Assembly (NCBI GenBank): GCA_009692115.1 | Contig: SHZU01000008.1 | Span: forward strand, 115,711 to 179,710 | Direction of reading: 5' to 3' | DNA length: 64,000 nt | From: Gemmatimonadota bacterium | GTDB taxonomy: Bacteria > Gemmatimonadota > Gemmatimonadetes > Gemmatimonadales > GWC2-71-9 | Position numbers and translations under genes: made by a program | The notes under the pieces: model-generated | Database searches by the model: none | What the model saw: only the letters and a program-made list of their open reading frames with translations | Told to the model about the DNA's origin: nothing | Part shown: positions 25,439 to 33,773 of the stretch, piece after piece | Layout of the letters: every line of letters begins with the position of its first letter | How positions within the stretch are numbered: position 1 is the stretch's first letter

Positions 25439-26139
25439 GGGCTGGCGCTCCAAGTGGCCACCACTCGGGCGCCGAGAGAGGCGGTGACGGTCGGCTGGAA
25501 TCCGGCCGCTTCGATGACCGCGGTCAAGTCGGCGGGGCGAAAACCCCGCTGCAATGAGGTCATGCCATCCACCCTGGTATAGTGGTCGAATCCAAGGATC
25601 CGGCTTCCCAACCCAAAGGCGGCGGCGGCCCACCCGGTCCGTCGCAAGTCTGCGAGAATGACGCCGAGGCGGGCGGTGCGGCTGGCTTCGCGACAGAGCC
25701 GGATGATACCCTCGCCCGAGAAGTGGTGGGCGAACTGACTCATGACCACCAAGTCGAAGGTCCGGTCGGCAAATGGGAGCTGGAACGCGTCGGCCACGGC
25801 GGCCGGAACCCCGTTGGCTCGGGCCAGCGGAGGGGCGGCCCGGTGCCAGTCGACGCCGGTTGCGTTCAACCGGATGCCCCGGCGGCCGAGCCACATGGCC
25901 AGGGCCCGGGGAATGTCCCCTTCGCCGGTGCCGATGTCGAGCAGCTTGAGCTCAACCGGTCGTCTCGATCCGAGGAGCCGGGAAATCCCGGCTTTGACGG
26001 CCAAGACCCCGCCGAACCACCGGTTCGATCGGGCCAAATGGCGGAGGGATTCCCGGACCAGCGCCGGGTCGGCCTGTCGATCGTCGAGGAGTTCAACGCC
26101 GATCGGGGACGCCAGGTCAGGTTGGAGGAGTCGGCTCAT
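25435..26139 (-). CDS. class I SAM-dependent methyltransferase
   Basis: A 234-residue methyltransferase. The SAM-binding motif I is LKLLDIGTGEGDIPRALA, followed by an acidic motif II (NATGVDWH), a motif near VADAFQLPFADRTFDLVVMSQFAHHF and motif-III-like RLGVILADLRRTGW. The pattern resembles small-molecule O- or C-methyltransferases of the UbiE/UbiG type. Context in the five-gene operon suggests it modifies a polyketide- or prenyl-like product. It overlaps its neighbours at both ends. Confidence 0.87.
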   Translation of the reverse strand: MSRLLQPDLASPIGVELLDDRQADPALVRESLRHLARSNRWFGGVLAVKAGISRLLGSRRPVELKLLDIGTGEGDIPRALAMWLGRRGIRLNATGVDWHRAAPPLARANGVPAAVADAFQLPFADRTFDLVVMSQFAHHFSGEGIIRLCREASRTARLGVILADLRRTGWAAAAFGLGSRILGFDHYTRVDGMTSLQRGFRPADLTAVIEAAGFQPTVTASLGARVVATWSASP

Positions 26140-27332
26140 CAGATGACCAGGGCGGAAAGGAACCGAGGATTCAGGACCGCGCGGGCCGGGAGGACATCAC
26201 CGGTGACCCCGACGAGGGTGTGCGCCATCCCGCGCCGTTCGAGCTGGCTGACGGCCCGGTCAAACAGAGCCGGCGCCAGCATCCCATAGCCGATCATCCG
26301 TTCCACGATCCACTTGCCCCCGAAGGTGCTCCGGCGAGCCTGTTGGTAGGGCAGGAGGTGGCGGGTGGTCGGATACTCGGTTGCCCCCAACGCGGCCAGC
26401 GCCACGGGTGCCGCCAACCCGGCCCCGCGGAGGGCGGCGCAAATCCCCTCGCCGGTGAAGGGGTCGAAGAAGTCCGCCGCGTCGCCCAGCACCATGGCCC
26501 CGTCGGCAATCACCTGCCGGGACCGGACTGCAAACGGTCCGGCCGTCATGACCCGCCTAACGACCGCGCCGCGCCGGACGCGGCCCCGGACCCGGTCGAA
26601 CCGGTCGAGCATCCCGAAAAAGAATTCGGTGGGATCTTGGCCGGCCGTGCGGACTTCATGGCGGGAGGCGACGACGGCGACGTTGGCGAGGTCCTCGCCG
26701 ATTCGATTGAGTCCGACATAGCCTCCCGGGCCGACGTGCATCTCGGTCAGGGCAAGGTCGGGTACGCCGGACACATGGGCCACGAACCCATAACGCCGGA
26801 GCGGTTCGTGGCGGCGGCCGCCGAGCAACCGGGCGGTCACCGAATGGAGTCCGTCGGCCCCGATGACGAGCCGCGCCGGGATCGCGGTGGGGCGGCCGTT
26901 TTGAGATCCGATGGCCCCCTTGATCTGGCCTTGGTCCCGGATCAGGTCGACCATCTTGGTGCGTTCGAGGACGTCGACCCCCGCCCGCCGGGCGGCATCG
27001 ACCAGAATGGCATCGAGGACGCGGCGGGGCAGGGAAATACCCGCGGTTCCGGGGGGCACCCCGGCCACCTTGGCAAAGAGTCCGGTCAGCGAGGAGCCTC
27101 GGGGCCCGAACACCTGGGTGCCGTAGAGCGGCACGGCGTGGCGAAGGACCTCCGGCAGGACGCCGATCAGGTCGAGTTGCCGGACGGTTTGGGGGCTCAT
27201 GAACTCGGAGCAGGTCTTTTCTCGGGGAAACACCGCCCGATCCACGGCCACCACTCGAAGCCCGGCCTGGGCCAAACGAATGGCCGCCGCGGCCCCACCG
27301 GGCCCGAGGCCCACGATCAGGACGTCGGCCAC
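26139..27332 (-). CDS. FAD-dependent oxidoreductase, geranylgeranyl-reductase-like
   Basis: A 397-residue flavoprotein. The dinucleotide motif is VADVLIVGLGPGGAAAAIRL right at the N-terminus, followed by VDRAVFPREKTCSEFMSP, the GADGLHS motif and the second FAD motif GAMVLGDAADFFDPFTGEG. This is the geranylgeranyl reductase/halogenase-like group, which reduces prenyl chains or oxidises aromatic polyketides. GTG at 27332 is chosen because it starts exactly at the FAD-binding strand; the frame upstream overlaps the DUF92 gene by more. It is coupled to the methyltransferase by a one-base overlap. Confidence 0.87.
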   Translation of the reverse strand: MADVLIVGLGPGGAAAAIRLAQAGLRVVAVDRAVFPREKTCSEFMSPQTVRQLDLIGVLPEVLRHAVPLYGTQVFGPRGSSLTGLFAKVAGVPPGTAGISLPRRVLDAILVDAARRAGVDVLERTKMVDLIRDQGQIKGAIGSQNGRPTAIPARLVIGADGLHSVTARLLGGRRHEPLRRYGFVAHVSGVPDLALTEMHVGPGGYVGLNRIGEDLANVAVVASRHEVRTAGQDPTEFFFGMLDRFDRVRGRVRRGAVVRRVMTAGPFAVRSRQVIADGAMVLGDAADFFDPFTGEGICAALRGAGLAAPVALAALGATEYPTTRHLLPYQQARRSTFGGKWIVERMIGYGMLAPALFDRAVSQLERRGMAHTLVGVTGDVLPARAVLNPRFLSALVI

Positions 27333-28075
27333 CGCGCCAGTCCCGCCCCGAAGGCCGCCACCGTCGTGGTGAAGTTCACGAGGTCGTTGTCGAGCCACGC
27401 CCACCCCGCCGTCCGGACCGCCCGGGTGCCGCAGCGATGAATCCGCCGCTCGGTCGGTTGGTTACACGCGCCGCACCAGAATCGACCCTGGAGGGCCGAG
27501 CCGAGGACCGAATCGAACAACATCCCAACCATTCCGATCGCGGCCGCAGTGACCCCGAGCCTCAGGCTCTGGCTGGCCACCCCGCCCACGGCCCCAATGA
27601 AACCAGCCCCCACGACCCCGCCCGTTGTTCCAAGCCACGTGATCCCACCACTCGTCCCCGGCTCCACCACCGTGAACCTGAGAATGTCCCGCGGCGGTCG
27701 GCGGCTCCGCCCCCCAAACGACGTAGCCCAGGTATCCGCCGCCGCCGCCGCCAGCACGATGGTCAGCAACCAAATCCCAATGCCAGGCACCCAAAATTCC
27801 CCCAGAGCCCCCACCGTCGCGACCCCGCCATTGGCCACGACCTGCCGCCACCCCCGCCCCCCAACATCCACCTGCTCCCCGCCGAGTGCCGAGTGCCGAG
27901 CGCCGAGTGCCGAGGCAAATGCCCCAAGCACGGCGCAGCCGGCCCAACCAGTGGGCCAGAGCACCAGCGTCCCGACCATCGTCGCGGCAAGAGCGCCCCA
28001 CCGACTCAGCGTTCGGGCCCGCCAGGCCACGAGCGCAATGGCTGTGGACACCAGAACCGCCAGGCTGAAGGACAT
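27317..28075 (-). CDS. DUF92 family membrane protein (phytyl-phosphate-kinase-like)
   Basis: A 252-residue multi-pass membrane protein of the DUF92 family. Landmarks are RQVVANGGVATVGAL, AADTWATSFGGRSRR, EPGTSGGITWLGTTGG and a late Cys-rich loop FWCGACNQPTE ... WAWLDNDLVNFTTT. Plant member VTE6 phosphorylates phytyl phosphate, so a prenyl-phosphate kinase role is conceivable next to a geranylgeranyl-reductase-like gene. The loop near residue 58 (SALGARHSALGG) is encoded by a 34-base GCCGAGY repeat that has been absorbed in frame. It heads the operon. Confidence 0.83.
   Translation of the reverse strand: MSFSLAVLVSTAIALVAWRARTLSRWGALAATMVGTLVLWPTGWAGCAVLGAFASALGARHSALGGEQVDVGGRGWRQVVANGGVATVGALGEFWVPGIGIWLLTIVLAAAAADTWATSFGGRSRRPPRDILRFTVVEPGTSGGITWLGTTGGVVGAGFIGAVGGVASQSLRLGVTAAAIGMVGMLFDSVLGSALQGRFWCGACNQPTERRIHRCGTRAVRTAGWAWLDNDLVNFTTTVAAFGAGLARWPTS
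27881..27914. repeat. GCCGAGY heptad repeat, copy 3 (inside DUF92 gene)
   Basis: Units GCCGAGT, GCCGAGT, GCCGAGC, GCCGAGT, GCCGAG, 34 bases, preceded by CTCCCC. It has the same length and unit count as the copy at 8651. Here it lies antisense within the coding region of the DUF92 gene, encoding a short loop between membrane segments. Confidence 0.85.
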
Positions 28076-28154
28076 CGCGGGAATCTAACTCCCCTTGGTG
28101 TGGCGCATCTCCGACCTTAAGTTGCCCGTCCAGCATGACCTGCCCCAACATCCC

Positions 28155-28799
28155 GTGAGTATCCCGACCACCGTCCACGCGGTCGTCCCGCTGACGCTGC
28201 TCGAAGCGATCCGCAACCTGGACACGCCGCTGAACGATGGCCTTCCCGCCGAGTTCGCGCAGGAGACGTTCGCCAAACGGCTCGGCCTGACCTCGACAGT
28301 GGCCGCTCAGATCGAGCGGTACCGGGAGATGGCCGATCGCGGGGCCCAGGTTACCGACGACGAGGCCGTTCAGGTGTTCCGGCTGGTGGGCCGTCGGGCC
28401 GACGCCACCCTGGCGTTTTCCGATGCCGGCCGCCGCGCCGCCAGGTACGCCGCCCGGACCCGGGGCGGGACGCCGTCGATGGGGTGGCGGGTGTTTCCGC
28501 GGTCGGTTCGGCGCCGAGCGGGTGAACGAGCGGCCGCCCGGGCGCTCCTCAACGTGTTCCGCCTCGAGTTGACCCGCGCACCGACCGGGTTGGCGGTTCG
28601 GTTGGCGGATTCTCTGGCCACCCGCGCCGGGTTCGAGGGCGCCGGCTGCTATTTTTATAGCGCCATGGTGGCCGAGATCCTCCGGGTTACCAGCGGGTTT
28701 GAGGGATCGATGATCCACGAACGGTGCCGGTCCCGAGGGGACGACGCCTGCCGGTGGAAAACGGCGGAACCAGATCAACGTTGGCAGGAGGCGGGATGA
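28155..28799 (+). CDS. 4-vinyl-reductase-domain (V4R/BchJ-like) protein
   Basis: A protein of about 214 residues, with GTG 28155 the best start (VSIPTTVHAVV); the frame is open further upstream, but its only ATG would lie close to the divergent DUF92 gene. The C-terminal part (ATRAGFEGAGCYFYSAMVAEILRVTSGFEGSMIHERC) ends with RGDDACRWKTA, the pattern of the V4R ligand-binding domain found in BchJ and in sensor proteins such as XylR/DmpR. The N-terminal part has LPAEFAQETFAKRLGL and QIERYREMADRG, as in stand-alone BchJ-like proteins. It probably binds a small hydrophobic ligand. Its stop overlaps the peptidase start by ATGA. Confidence 0.7.
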   Translation: MSIPTTVHAVVPLTLLEAIRNLDTPLNDGLPAEFAQETFAKRLGLTSTVAAQIERYREMADRGAQVTDDEAVQVFRLVGRRADATLAFSDAGRRAARYAARTRGGTPSMGWRVFPRSVRRRAGERAAARALLNVFRLELTRAPTGLAVRLADSLATRAGFEGAGCYFYSAMVAEILRVTSGFEGSMIHERCRSRGDDACRWKTAEPDQRWQEAG

Positions 28800-29974
28800 A
28801 ACACCTGGCCGGGTTGGACCGGATGGCGCTTCGCGACGGCTTGACCACCGCGGGCGCCGAGGGATGGTTGCTGTTTGATTTCCGGGGCACCAACCCGATC
28901 GCGCTCCGGATGCTCGGCGTCAAGCCCGGTACCCGGCGGTTGTTCGTCTACCTGCCGAAAGACGGACCACCGATTGCGGTGGCGCACAAGATCGAACTCC
29001 AGCAGTTTGCGGAGTTTCCCGGCCGGATCCTTCCGTACGCTCGATGGCAGGAACTGGAGGCGGCGCTCCGCGAGGTGATCGGCGGGAAGACCGTGGCCAT
29101 GGAAATCTCGAATCGGGATACCGTGCCGTATCTCGACCGGGTGCCGTTCGGGGTGGTCGAAATGATTCAATCCCTCGGCGCGACCGTGGTATCGAGCGGA
29201 CCGCTGGTGACCCAATTCACGGCTCGATGGTCGGCGTCGGAGACCCGGGACCATCTCGAGGCCGCCGAGGTGGTGGCCCGGGTGGCTAAGCAGGTGATGG
29301 CCGAGACGGTCTCCGAGGGTGGGAAATCCGTCACGGAGTCGGGGGTGCAGCGGCGGGTCATCGAGTTGCTCGAACACTCGGGGGTTCGGGTCGATCCCGG
29401 TCACCTCCCGATCATCGGCTTTGGGCCCAATGCCGCCAACCCGCACTACGCGCCCGAGGCGGGACACGACCGTACTCTCGGGAACGATGAAGTGGTCCTG
29501 ATCGACCTGTTCGGCGGGAAGACCCTGGAGACGGTGTTTGCCGATCAGACCTGGATGGGGTTCAGCGGCCGCCAGCCTCCCGAGGAGGTTCTCCGGGTTT
29601 GGGACACCGTGCGGGATGCCCGGGATGCCGCGCTAGCCTGCGTGTGGCGGGCGGCGCGGGAGAAACGTCCCATTAGAGGGTTCGAAGTTGATCGGGCGGC
29701 CCGGGATGTCATCGAGGGCGCCGGCTATGGCGAGTTTTTCGTCCACCGGACCGGACATTCGATCGATCGCGACCTCCATGGATCCGGGCCCCATTGCGAC
29801 GACTACGAAACCAGGGACGACCGGTTGATCGTGCCGGGGGTCGGGTTTTCAGTGGAGCCCGGCATCTATCTCCCGGGTCGGTTCGGGGTCCGGAGCGAGG
29901 TCAACGTGTTCTGGTCACCCGAGGGTCCGGTCGTCACGCCGAGTGAACTGCAGCGGAATCTGATCTTGCCATAG
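28796..29974 (+). CDS. M24 family Xaa-Pro aminopeptidase-like metallopeptidase
   Basis: A 392-residue pita-bread peptidase. All five metal ligands are present: Asp237 (LIDLFG), Asp250 (VFADQT), His321 (HRTGHSID), Glu354 (FSVEPGIY) and Glu368 (VRSEVNV). An N-terminal creatinase-like domain (residues 1-145) precedes the catalytic domain, so it belongs to the Xaa-Pro dipeptidase/aminopeptidase P group that cuts before or after proline. The start at 28796 overlaps the preceding gene. No signal peptide, hence cytosolic. Confidence 0.92.
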   Translation: MKHLAGLDRMALRDGLTTAGAEGWLLFDFRGTNPIALRMLGVKPGTRRLFVYLPKDGPPIAVAHKIELQQFAEFPGRILPYARWQELEAALREVIGGKTVAMEISNRDTVPYLDRVPFGVVEMIQSLGATVVSSGPLVTQFTARWSASETRDHLEAAEVVARVAKQVMAETVSEGGKSVTESGVQRRVIELLEHSGVRVDPGHLPIIGFGPNAANPHYAPEAGHDRTLGNDEVVLIDLFGGKTLETVFADQTWMGFSGRQPPEEVLRVWDTVRDARDAALACVWRAAREKRPIRGFEVDRAARDVIEGAGYGEFFVHRTGHSIDRDLHGSGPHCDDYETRDDRLIVPGVGFSVEPGIYLPGRFGVRSEVNVFWSPEGPVVTPSELQRNLILP

Positions 29975-29982
29975 AGGGTGCG

Positions 29983-31300
29983 ATGCTCGGAGTGTGGTTC
30001 AGCGTGGCCATGGCCGCGGCCCCTGCCGACACCGGTTTTCTGGTTCGGGCTGTCCGGTCGTACCGCGCCGACCCGGGCCGATCTCCCGGTCAAACCCATG
30101 TCACCGCCTTCCTTCAGATCCCGGCCGATTTGCCAAGTCCCGGCGCGGCCGGGGAAGCGTCGCTGGCCCTCACGGTCAGGATCCTTGATTCGACTGGCGC
30201 CGCGCTCTATCCCCAATCCTGGCAGCGCCGGACCTCGGTACCCTTTCCCCGGGGCGACGCCGACCGGCTTGATCTGATCCGGTTTACCCTCGGTGCCGGC
30301 CGGTATCGGCTCGAGGCCAGTGTGGTTGATTCGGTCTCGGGACGCCGGCTCGATTCGAGCGCCGAGATCGACGGCTACCCCGAGCCACCCAGTGCGTCCG
30401 ACTTGATGATCAGTCCGTGGCTTCGTCCCGTGGCCTTGGTCGATACGATTCCCCAGCCCGGCGAGTTCCGCCGGGGTGGTTTGATCCTGGCCATCGCTCC
30501 GGAAGTCGTGGTGGGTGGCGCGACCGCTTCGGTGGCCTATCTGCTCGAGACCTACGCCGGTACCGCCACCGACGGCCGGCTGACCCTGGCCTTCCTCGAC
30601 CGGGGCGGGGCGGAACGCAAGCGGGTGGGACCGACGGCCCTCAAGGTGGTGGCTGGGGTCGGACTCCTGACCGGGCAACTGGAGATCGGGAACTTGGAGG
30701 CGGGGTCCTACCGGCTTCGGGCCACCGTTGAATTGGATGGGGTGGCCACGATGCGGGAGGCCTCGTTCGCGGTGGACCCCGCGGTGGCCAATGCGCCGCC
30801 GGCCCTGCCGGATGAAACCTACTTTGGCGGGCTGGGCGCCGGCGCGCTCGATCAGGCGTTCGCGCCGCTCTCGGTCATTGCCCGACCGGATCAATTGGCG
30901 GCATTCTGGCAGGGCCGCGACCCGACTCCGCAGACCACCGGGAACGAGCGACGGGCCCAGCTCTACGCCGGGGTTGGGTACGCCAATGCGTTCTATGGCG
31001 CCGCCCGCCGCCGGCTGGCAGACCGACCGGGGCCGGATCTTTCTGCGGGAGGGGTTGCCGCCCCAGGTGCTCCGGCGGGAACAGCGCGGGACGGTGCCCT
31101 GGTATGAGGTCTGGCGGTATTTCGATCCGGTCAGCCGGTTCTACGTCTTCGTCGACCGGGGCCCGTTAGGCGGCGCCATGTTGGTGCGGTCGAATGATGG
31201 CCGGGAGCCAGCGGAGCGGCGGTGGCAGGAGATTCTGGCGCCGGCGGGGGTCAAAGAAGTAGTGGCGTTCCTGGGCCGGGCGGTGCTCAGTCCGACCTAG
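29983..31300 (+). pseudogene. GWxTD-domain protein, interrupted by a frameshift
   Basis: The first frame (29983-31107) encodes a short signal peptide (MLGVWFSVAMAAAP), two beta-sandwich-like segments and the start of a GWxTD domain (AAFWQGRDPTPQTTGNERRAQLYAGVGYANAFYG). It then loses sense at about 30998-31013. The next frame (to 31300) picks up exactly with AGWQTDRGRIFLREGLPPQV, then YEVWRYFDPVSRFYVFVDRG. GWQTD is the family hallmark. One base too many in the GC-rich run GGCGCCGCCCGCCGCCGGC explains the shift. It may be a mutation, a sequencing error in that run, or less likely programmed frameshifting. The family is exported and of unknown function. The end overlaps ctaB tail to tail. Confidence 0.78.
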
Positions 31301-32238
31301 TGGCCGAGGTGTTCAGCCGGCCCGTCGGTAACCCGGGAGACGTCGAGTCGGGTCGGTGCGGGCTCCCGGTGTCCAAAGGGCAGGGTCCGGTCGACGCCCA
31401 TCGCGACGAACAGCAGCGCCAAATACAGCAGCGAGTAGCGGTACATCTTCCAGGCGGTCGGGGTTACCCCGGGCTCCTTAAGTAACCGCCAGCAATACCA
31501 CAAGAGCCGGCCGCCCAAGGCCAGCGCCACGAGCCCGTAGACCACCCCCTGGGTGCCCACGATCGTCGGCAGGATCGTGAGCGGCAGAAGTAGGACGGTG
31601 TAGGCGAGCATTTGCCGCTTGGTGTATTCGTTGCCTTTGACGACCGGCATCATCGGGACGCCGACCTTGGCGTAGTCGCCCTGTTTGACGAGTGCGAGGG
31701 CCCAGAAATGGGGCGGCGTCCAATAGAAGATGATGGCAAACAGAGTCAGGGCCGCGAAGTCGATCGTGTTGGTCATGGCGGCCCATCCGACGAGCGGCGG
31801 GAACGCACCGGCCGCGCCGCCGATCACGATATTGAGGTGGGTGGACCGCTTGAGCCACACGGTGTAGATGAACACGTAGAAGAGAAATCCGCCGAGGGCG
31901 AGCCACGCCGAAAGCGGATTGACCAGGTTCCAGAAGAGCGCAAAGGCAATGGTAGCGAGCGAGAGGCCGAAGGCGAGGCCAGCGCCGGCCGAGAGCCGGC
32001 CCGAAGGAATCGGGCGGCTCTGGGTCCGGGCCATCAGCCGATCGATGTCGCGGTCAAACCACATGTTGACCGTGTTGGCCCCACCCGCCATCAAATAGCC
32101 CGCGAGCGCCACCCAGCCAATCAGACTCCAACTCGGGATGCCCTGGTCGGTGATGAACATCGGGGCGATCGTCGTCAGCAACAGCAACGAAATGATTCGG
32201 GGCTTGGTCAGGGTTACGAGATCGGCGAGAAGAGACAC
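31297..32238 (-). CDS. ctaB: haem O synthase (protohaem farnesyltransferase)
   Basis: A 313-residue UbiA-family prenyltransferase with about nine helices. The first aspartate-rich motif is N58MWFDRDID66, followed by ARTQSRPIPSGR, and the second motif region gives FYVFIYTVWLKRSTHLNIVIGGAAGAFPPLVGWAA and YWTPPHFWALA, all diagnostic of CyoE/CtaB. It adds farnesyl to haem b to make haem O for the terminal oxidase, consistent with aerobic respiration. No oxidase subunit genes are adjacent in this window. A TATACT box lies upstream at about 32293 but its strand use is uncertain. Confidence 0.95.
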   Translation of the reverse strand: MSLLADLVTLTKPRIISLLLLTTIAPMFITDQGIPSWSLIGWVALAGYLMAGGANTVNMWFDRDIDRLMARTQSRPIPSGRLSAGAGLAFGLSLATIAFALFWNLVNPLSAWLALGGFLFYVFIYTVWLKRSTHLNIVIGGAAGAFPPLVGWAAMTNTIDFAALTLFAIIFYWTPPHFWALALVKQGDYAKVGVPMMPVVKGNEYTKRQMLAYTVLLLPLTILPTIVGTQGVVYGLVALALGGRLLWYCWRLLKEPGVTPTAWKMYRYSLLYLALLFVAMGVDRTLPFGHREPAPTRLDVSRVTDGPAEHLGH

Positions 32239-32316
32239 AGTGGCAGTCGGCGCTTGAGGGATCGAGGGCTATCGGGGCCTCTGGGGGAAGAATATACTTG
32301 GGCTCGGCGGTAACTG

Positions 32317-32329
32317 CTCGGCACTCGGC
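32317..32329. repeat. GCCGAGT repeat, short copy 4
   Basis: CTCGGCACTCGGC (13 bases) is the reverse complement of two GCCGAGT-type units. It lies in the 108-base gap between ctaB and the permease gene. Confidence 0.7.
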
Positions 32330-32346
32330 TTGGGGATGGGAGTTCT

Positions 32347-33669
32347 ATGACGGAGCGGCTTCCTCGGACCATCGGGCTGTTCTCGGCGGTGGCGATCATC
32401 GTGGGGACGACGATTGGGTCGGGTATTTTCCGGGTGCCGGCCCGGGTGGCCGGATTGGTGGGCGAGCCGGGTGTCGTCTTGCTGGCGTGGGTCATTGGCG
32501 GGGCGCTGGCGTTGTTCGGCGCGTTGACGGTGGCGGAGTTGGCGGCGGCGTCGCCGCGGTCCGGGGGGCTGTTCGCGTACATCGACGAGGCCTTTGGGCC
32601 GATGCCGGCGTTTCTGTTCGGCTGGTCGCAACTGTCGGTCATTCGGGCCTCGGCGCTCGGCAGTATTGCCACCATCTTTGCCGAATATCTCGGCTATTTC
32701 ACCAAGTTCACGCCCCAGGAAGTCCGCTACGCGGCGGCCGCCACCATTCTCGTGGTGGCGCTGATCAATTATCTCGGCGTCAAGTACGCCTCCCGGGTCA
32801 TGGGCGTGGCCACGATCGCGAAGTATGCGGGCATGGTCGGGCTGGTGGTGCTGGCGTTTTCCGTCGGCGATGGCAATTGGAGCAACTTCTCGCACTCCGG
32901 GAGTGCGACCACCACCACGTTCAGTCTTTCCATGGTGGCGTCGGCGCTGGTCTCGATCATGTGGGCGTACGATGGGTGGGCTGATTTGTCGTATATCGGC
33001 GGCGAGATCAAGAACCCCGGCCGGAATTTCCCGGTGGCCCTGATTGCCGGGACCATCCTGATCATCGCGATCTACCTGCTCCTCAATGCGGCCTACATCT
33101 ATTTGGTGCCGATATCGGAAATGGCCGGCCAGCCACTGATCGCGGCCACCGCGGCCAGCCGGATTCCGATCCTGGGTGGGGCGGGGGCTGGAATCGTCTC
33201 GGCGATCGTGATGATTTCCTGCTTCGGCACCCTGAACGGCTCGATGCTGACCAATCCGCGGATCTTCTTTGCCATGGCCGACCGGGGGCTCTTTTTCAAG
33301 GGCGTGGCCCGGGTCAGCCCCAAGTTCCAGACCCCGTCGGTTGCGATTTGGCTGGCGGCGTTCCTCGGGTGCGCGTACGTCATGTTCAACGACTTCCAGC
33401 AGCTGGCCGATCGCTTCGTGCTCGGGATCTGGCCCTTCTACATCCTGGCCATCTTGGGCGTATTCGTGATGCGGAAGAAGTACCCGAACCTCGAACGGCC
33501 CTACCGGACCATCGGCTACCCGGTCGTCCCGATCGTGTTTCTGCTGGCGGCCACCGGGATGGTCATCAACGCCCTGGTGACGGACCCGATCAACACGGGT
33601 GTTACCTTCGTGATCCTGGGCGCGGGAATTCCGCTCTACTATTTGACGCTCGGGCGGAAGCGGGCCTGA
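32347..33669 (+). CDS. APC family amino acid permease
   Basis: A 440-residue transporter with 12 predicted helices. The N-terminal motif IGLFSAVAIIVGTTIGSGIFRVPARVA carries the GSGIF glycine/backbone site of APC transporters, and later segments (WAYDGWADLSYIGGEIKNPGRNFPVAL) match the LAT/amino-acid-polyamine subgroup. It most likely imports or exchanges amino acids; the substrate is not clear. It has no tightly linked gene, with ctaB divergent to it and the TonB receptor 104 bases downstream. Confidence 0.9.
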   Translation: MTERLPRTIGLFSAVAIIVGTTIGSGIFRVPARVAGLVGEPGVVLLAWVIGGALALFGALTVAELAAASPRSGGLFAYIDEAFGPMPAFLFGWSQLSVIRASALGSIATIFAEYLGYFTKFTPQEVRYAAAATILVVALINYLGVKYASRVMGVATIAKYAGMVGLVVLAFSVGDGNWSNFSHSGSATTTTFSLSMVASALVSIMWAYDGWADLSYIGGEIKNPGRNFPVALIAGTILIIAIYLLLNAAYIYLVPISEMAGQPLIAATAASRIPILGGAGAGIVSAIVMISCFGTLNGSMLTNPRIFFAMADRGLFFKGVARVSPKFQTPSVAIWLAAFLGCAYVMFNDFQQLADRFVLGIWPFYILAILGVFVMRKKYPNLERPYRTIGYPVVPIVFLLAATGMVINALVTDPINTGVTFVILGAGIPLYYLTLGRKRA

Positions 33670-33700
33670 ACGCGGTTGCGGGATCGATACCACTCGCAAC

Positions 33701-33728
33701 TTGACCGTTTGGCCCCCGTCCGTATGTT
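33701..33728 (+). promoter_or_regulatory. putative promoter of the TonB-dependent receptor gene
   Basis: TTGACC (33701-33706) and TATGTT (33723-33728) are spaced by 16 bases, 45 bases ahead of the ATG at 33774. The downstream box extended is TATGTTTG, an exact match to the TAnnTTTG element of Bacteroidota promoters. Confidence 0.5.
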
Positions 33729-33773
33729 TGTCCCGTCGGTTACTGGCCACGTTGTCCCCCCCCCGGAGTTGCC

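Noticed and set aside
24974..25894. Longer form of the SRPBCC gene starting at 25894
   Set aside because: The extra part is the shadow frame of the methyltransferase gene; the fold starts at 25438.
32269..33750. Open frame of 493 codons antisense to the amino acid permease
   Set aside because: The product is highly polar, full of Arg/Gly/Asp/His, with no domain. The sense strand encodes a clear transporter.
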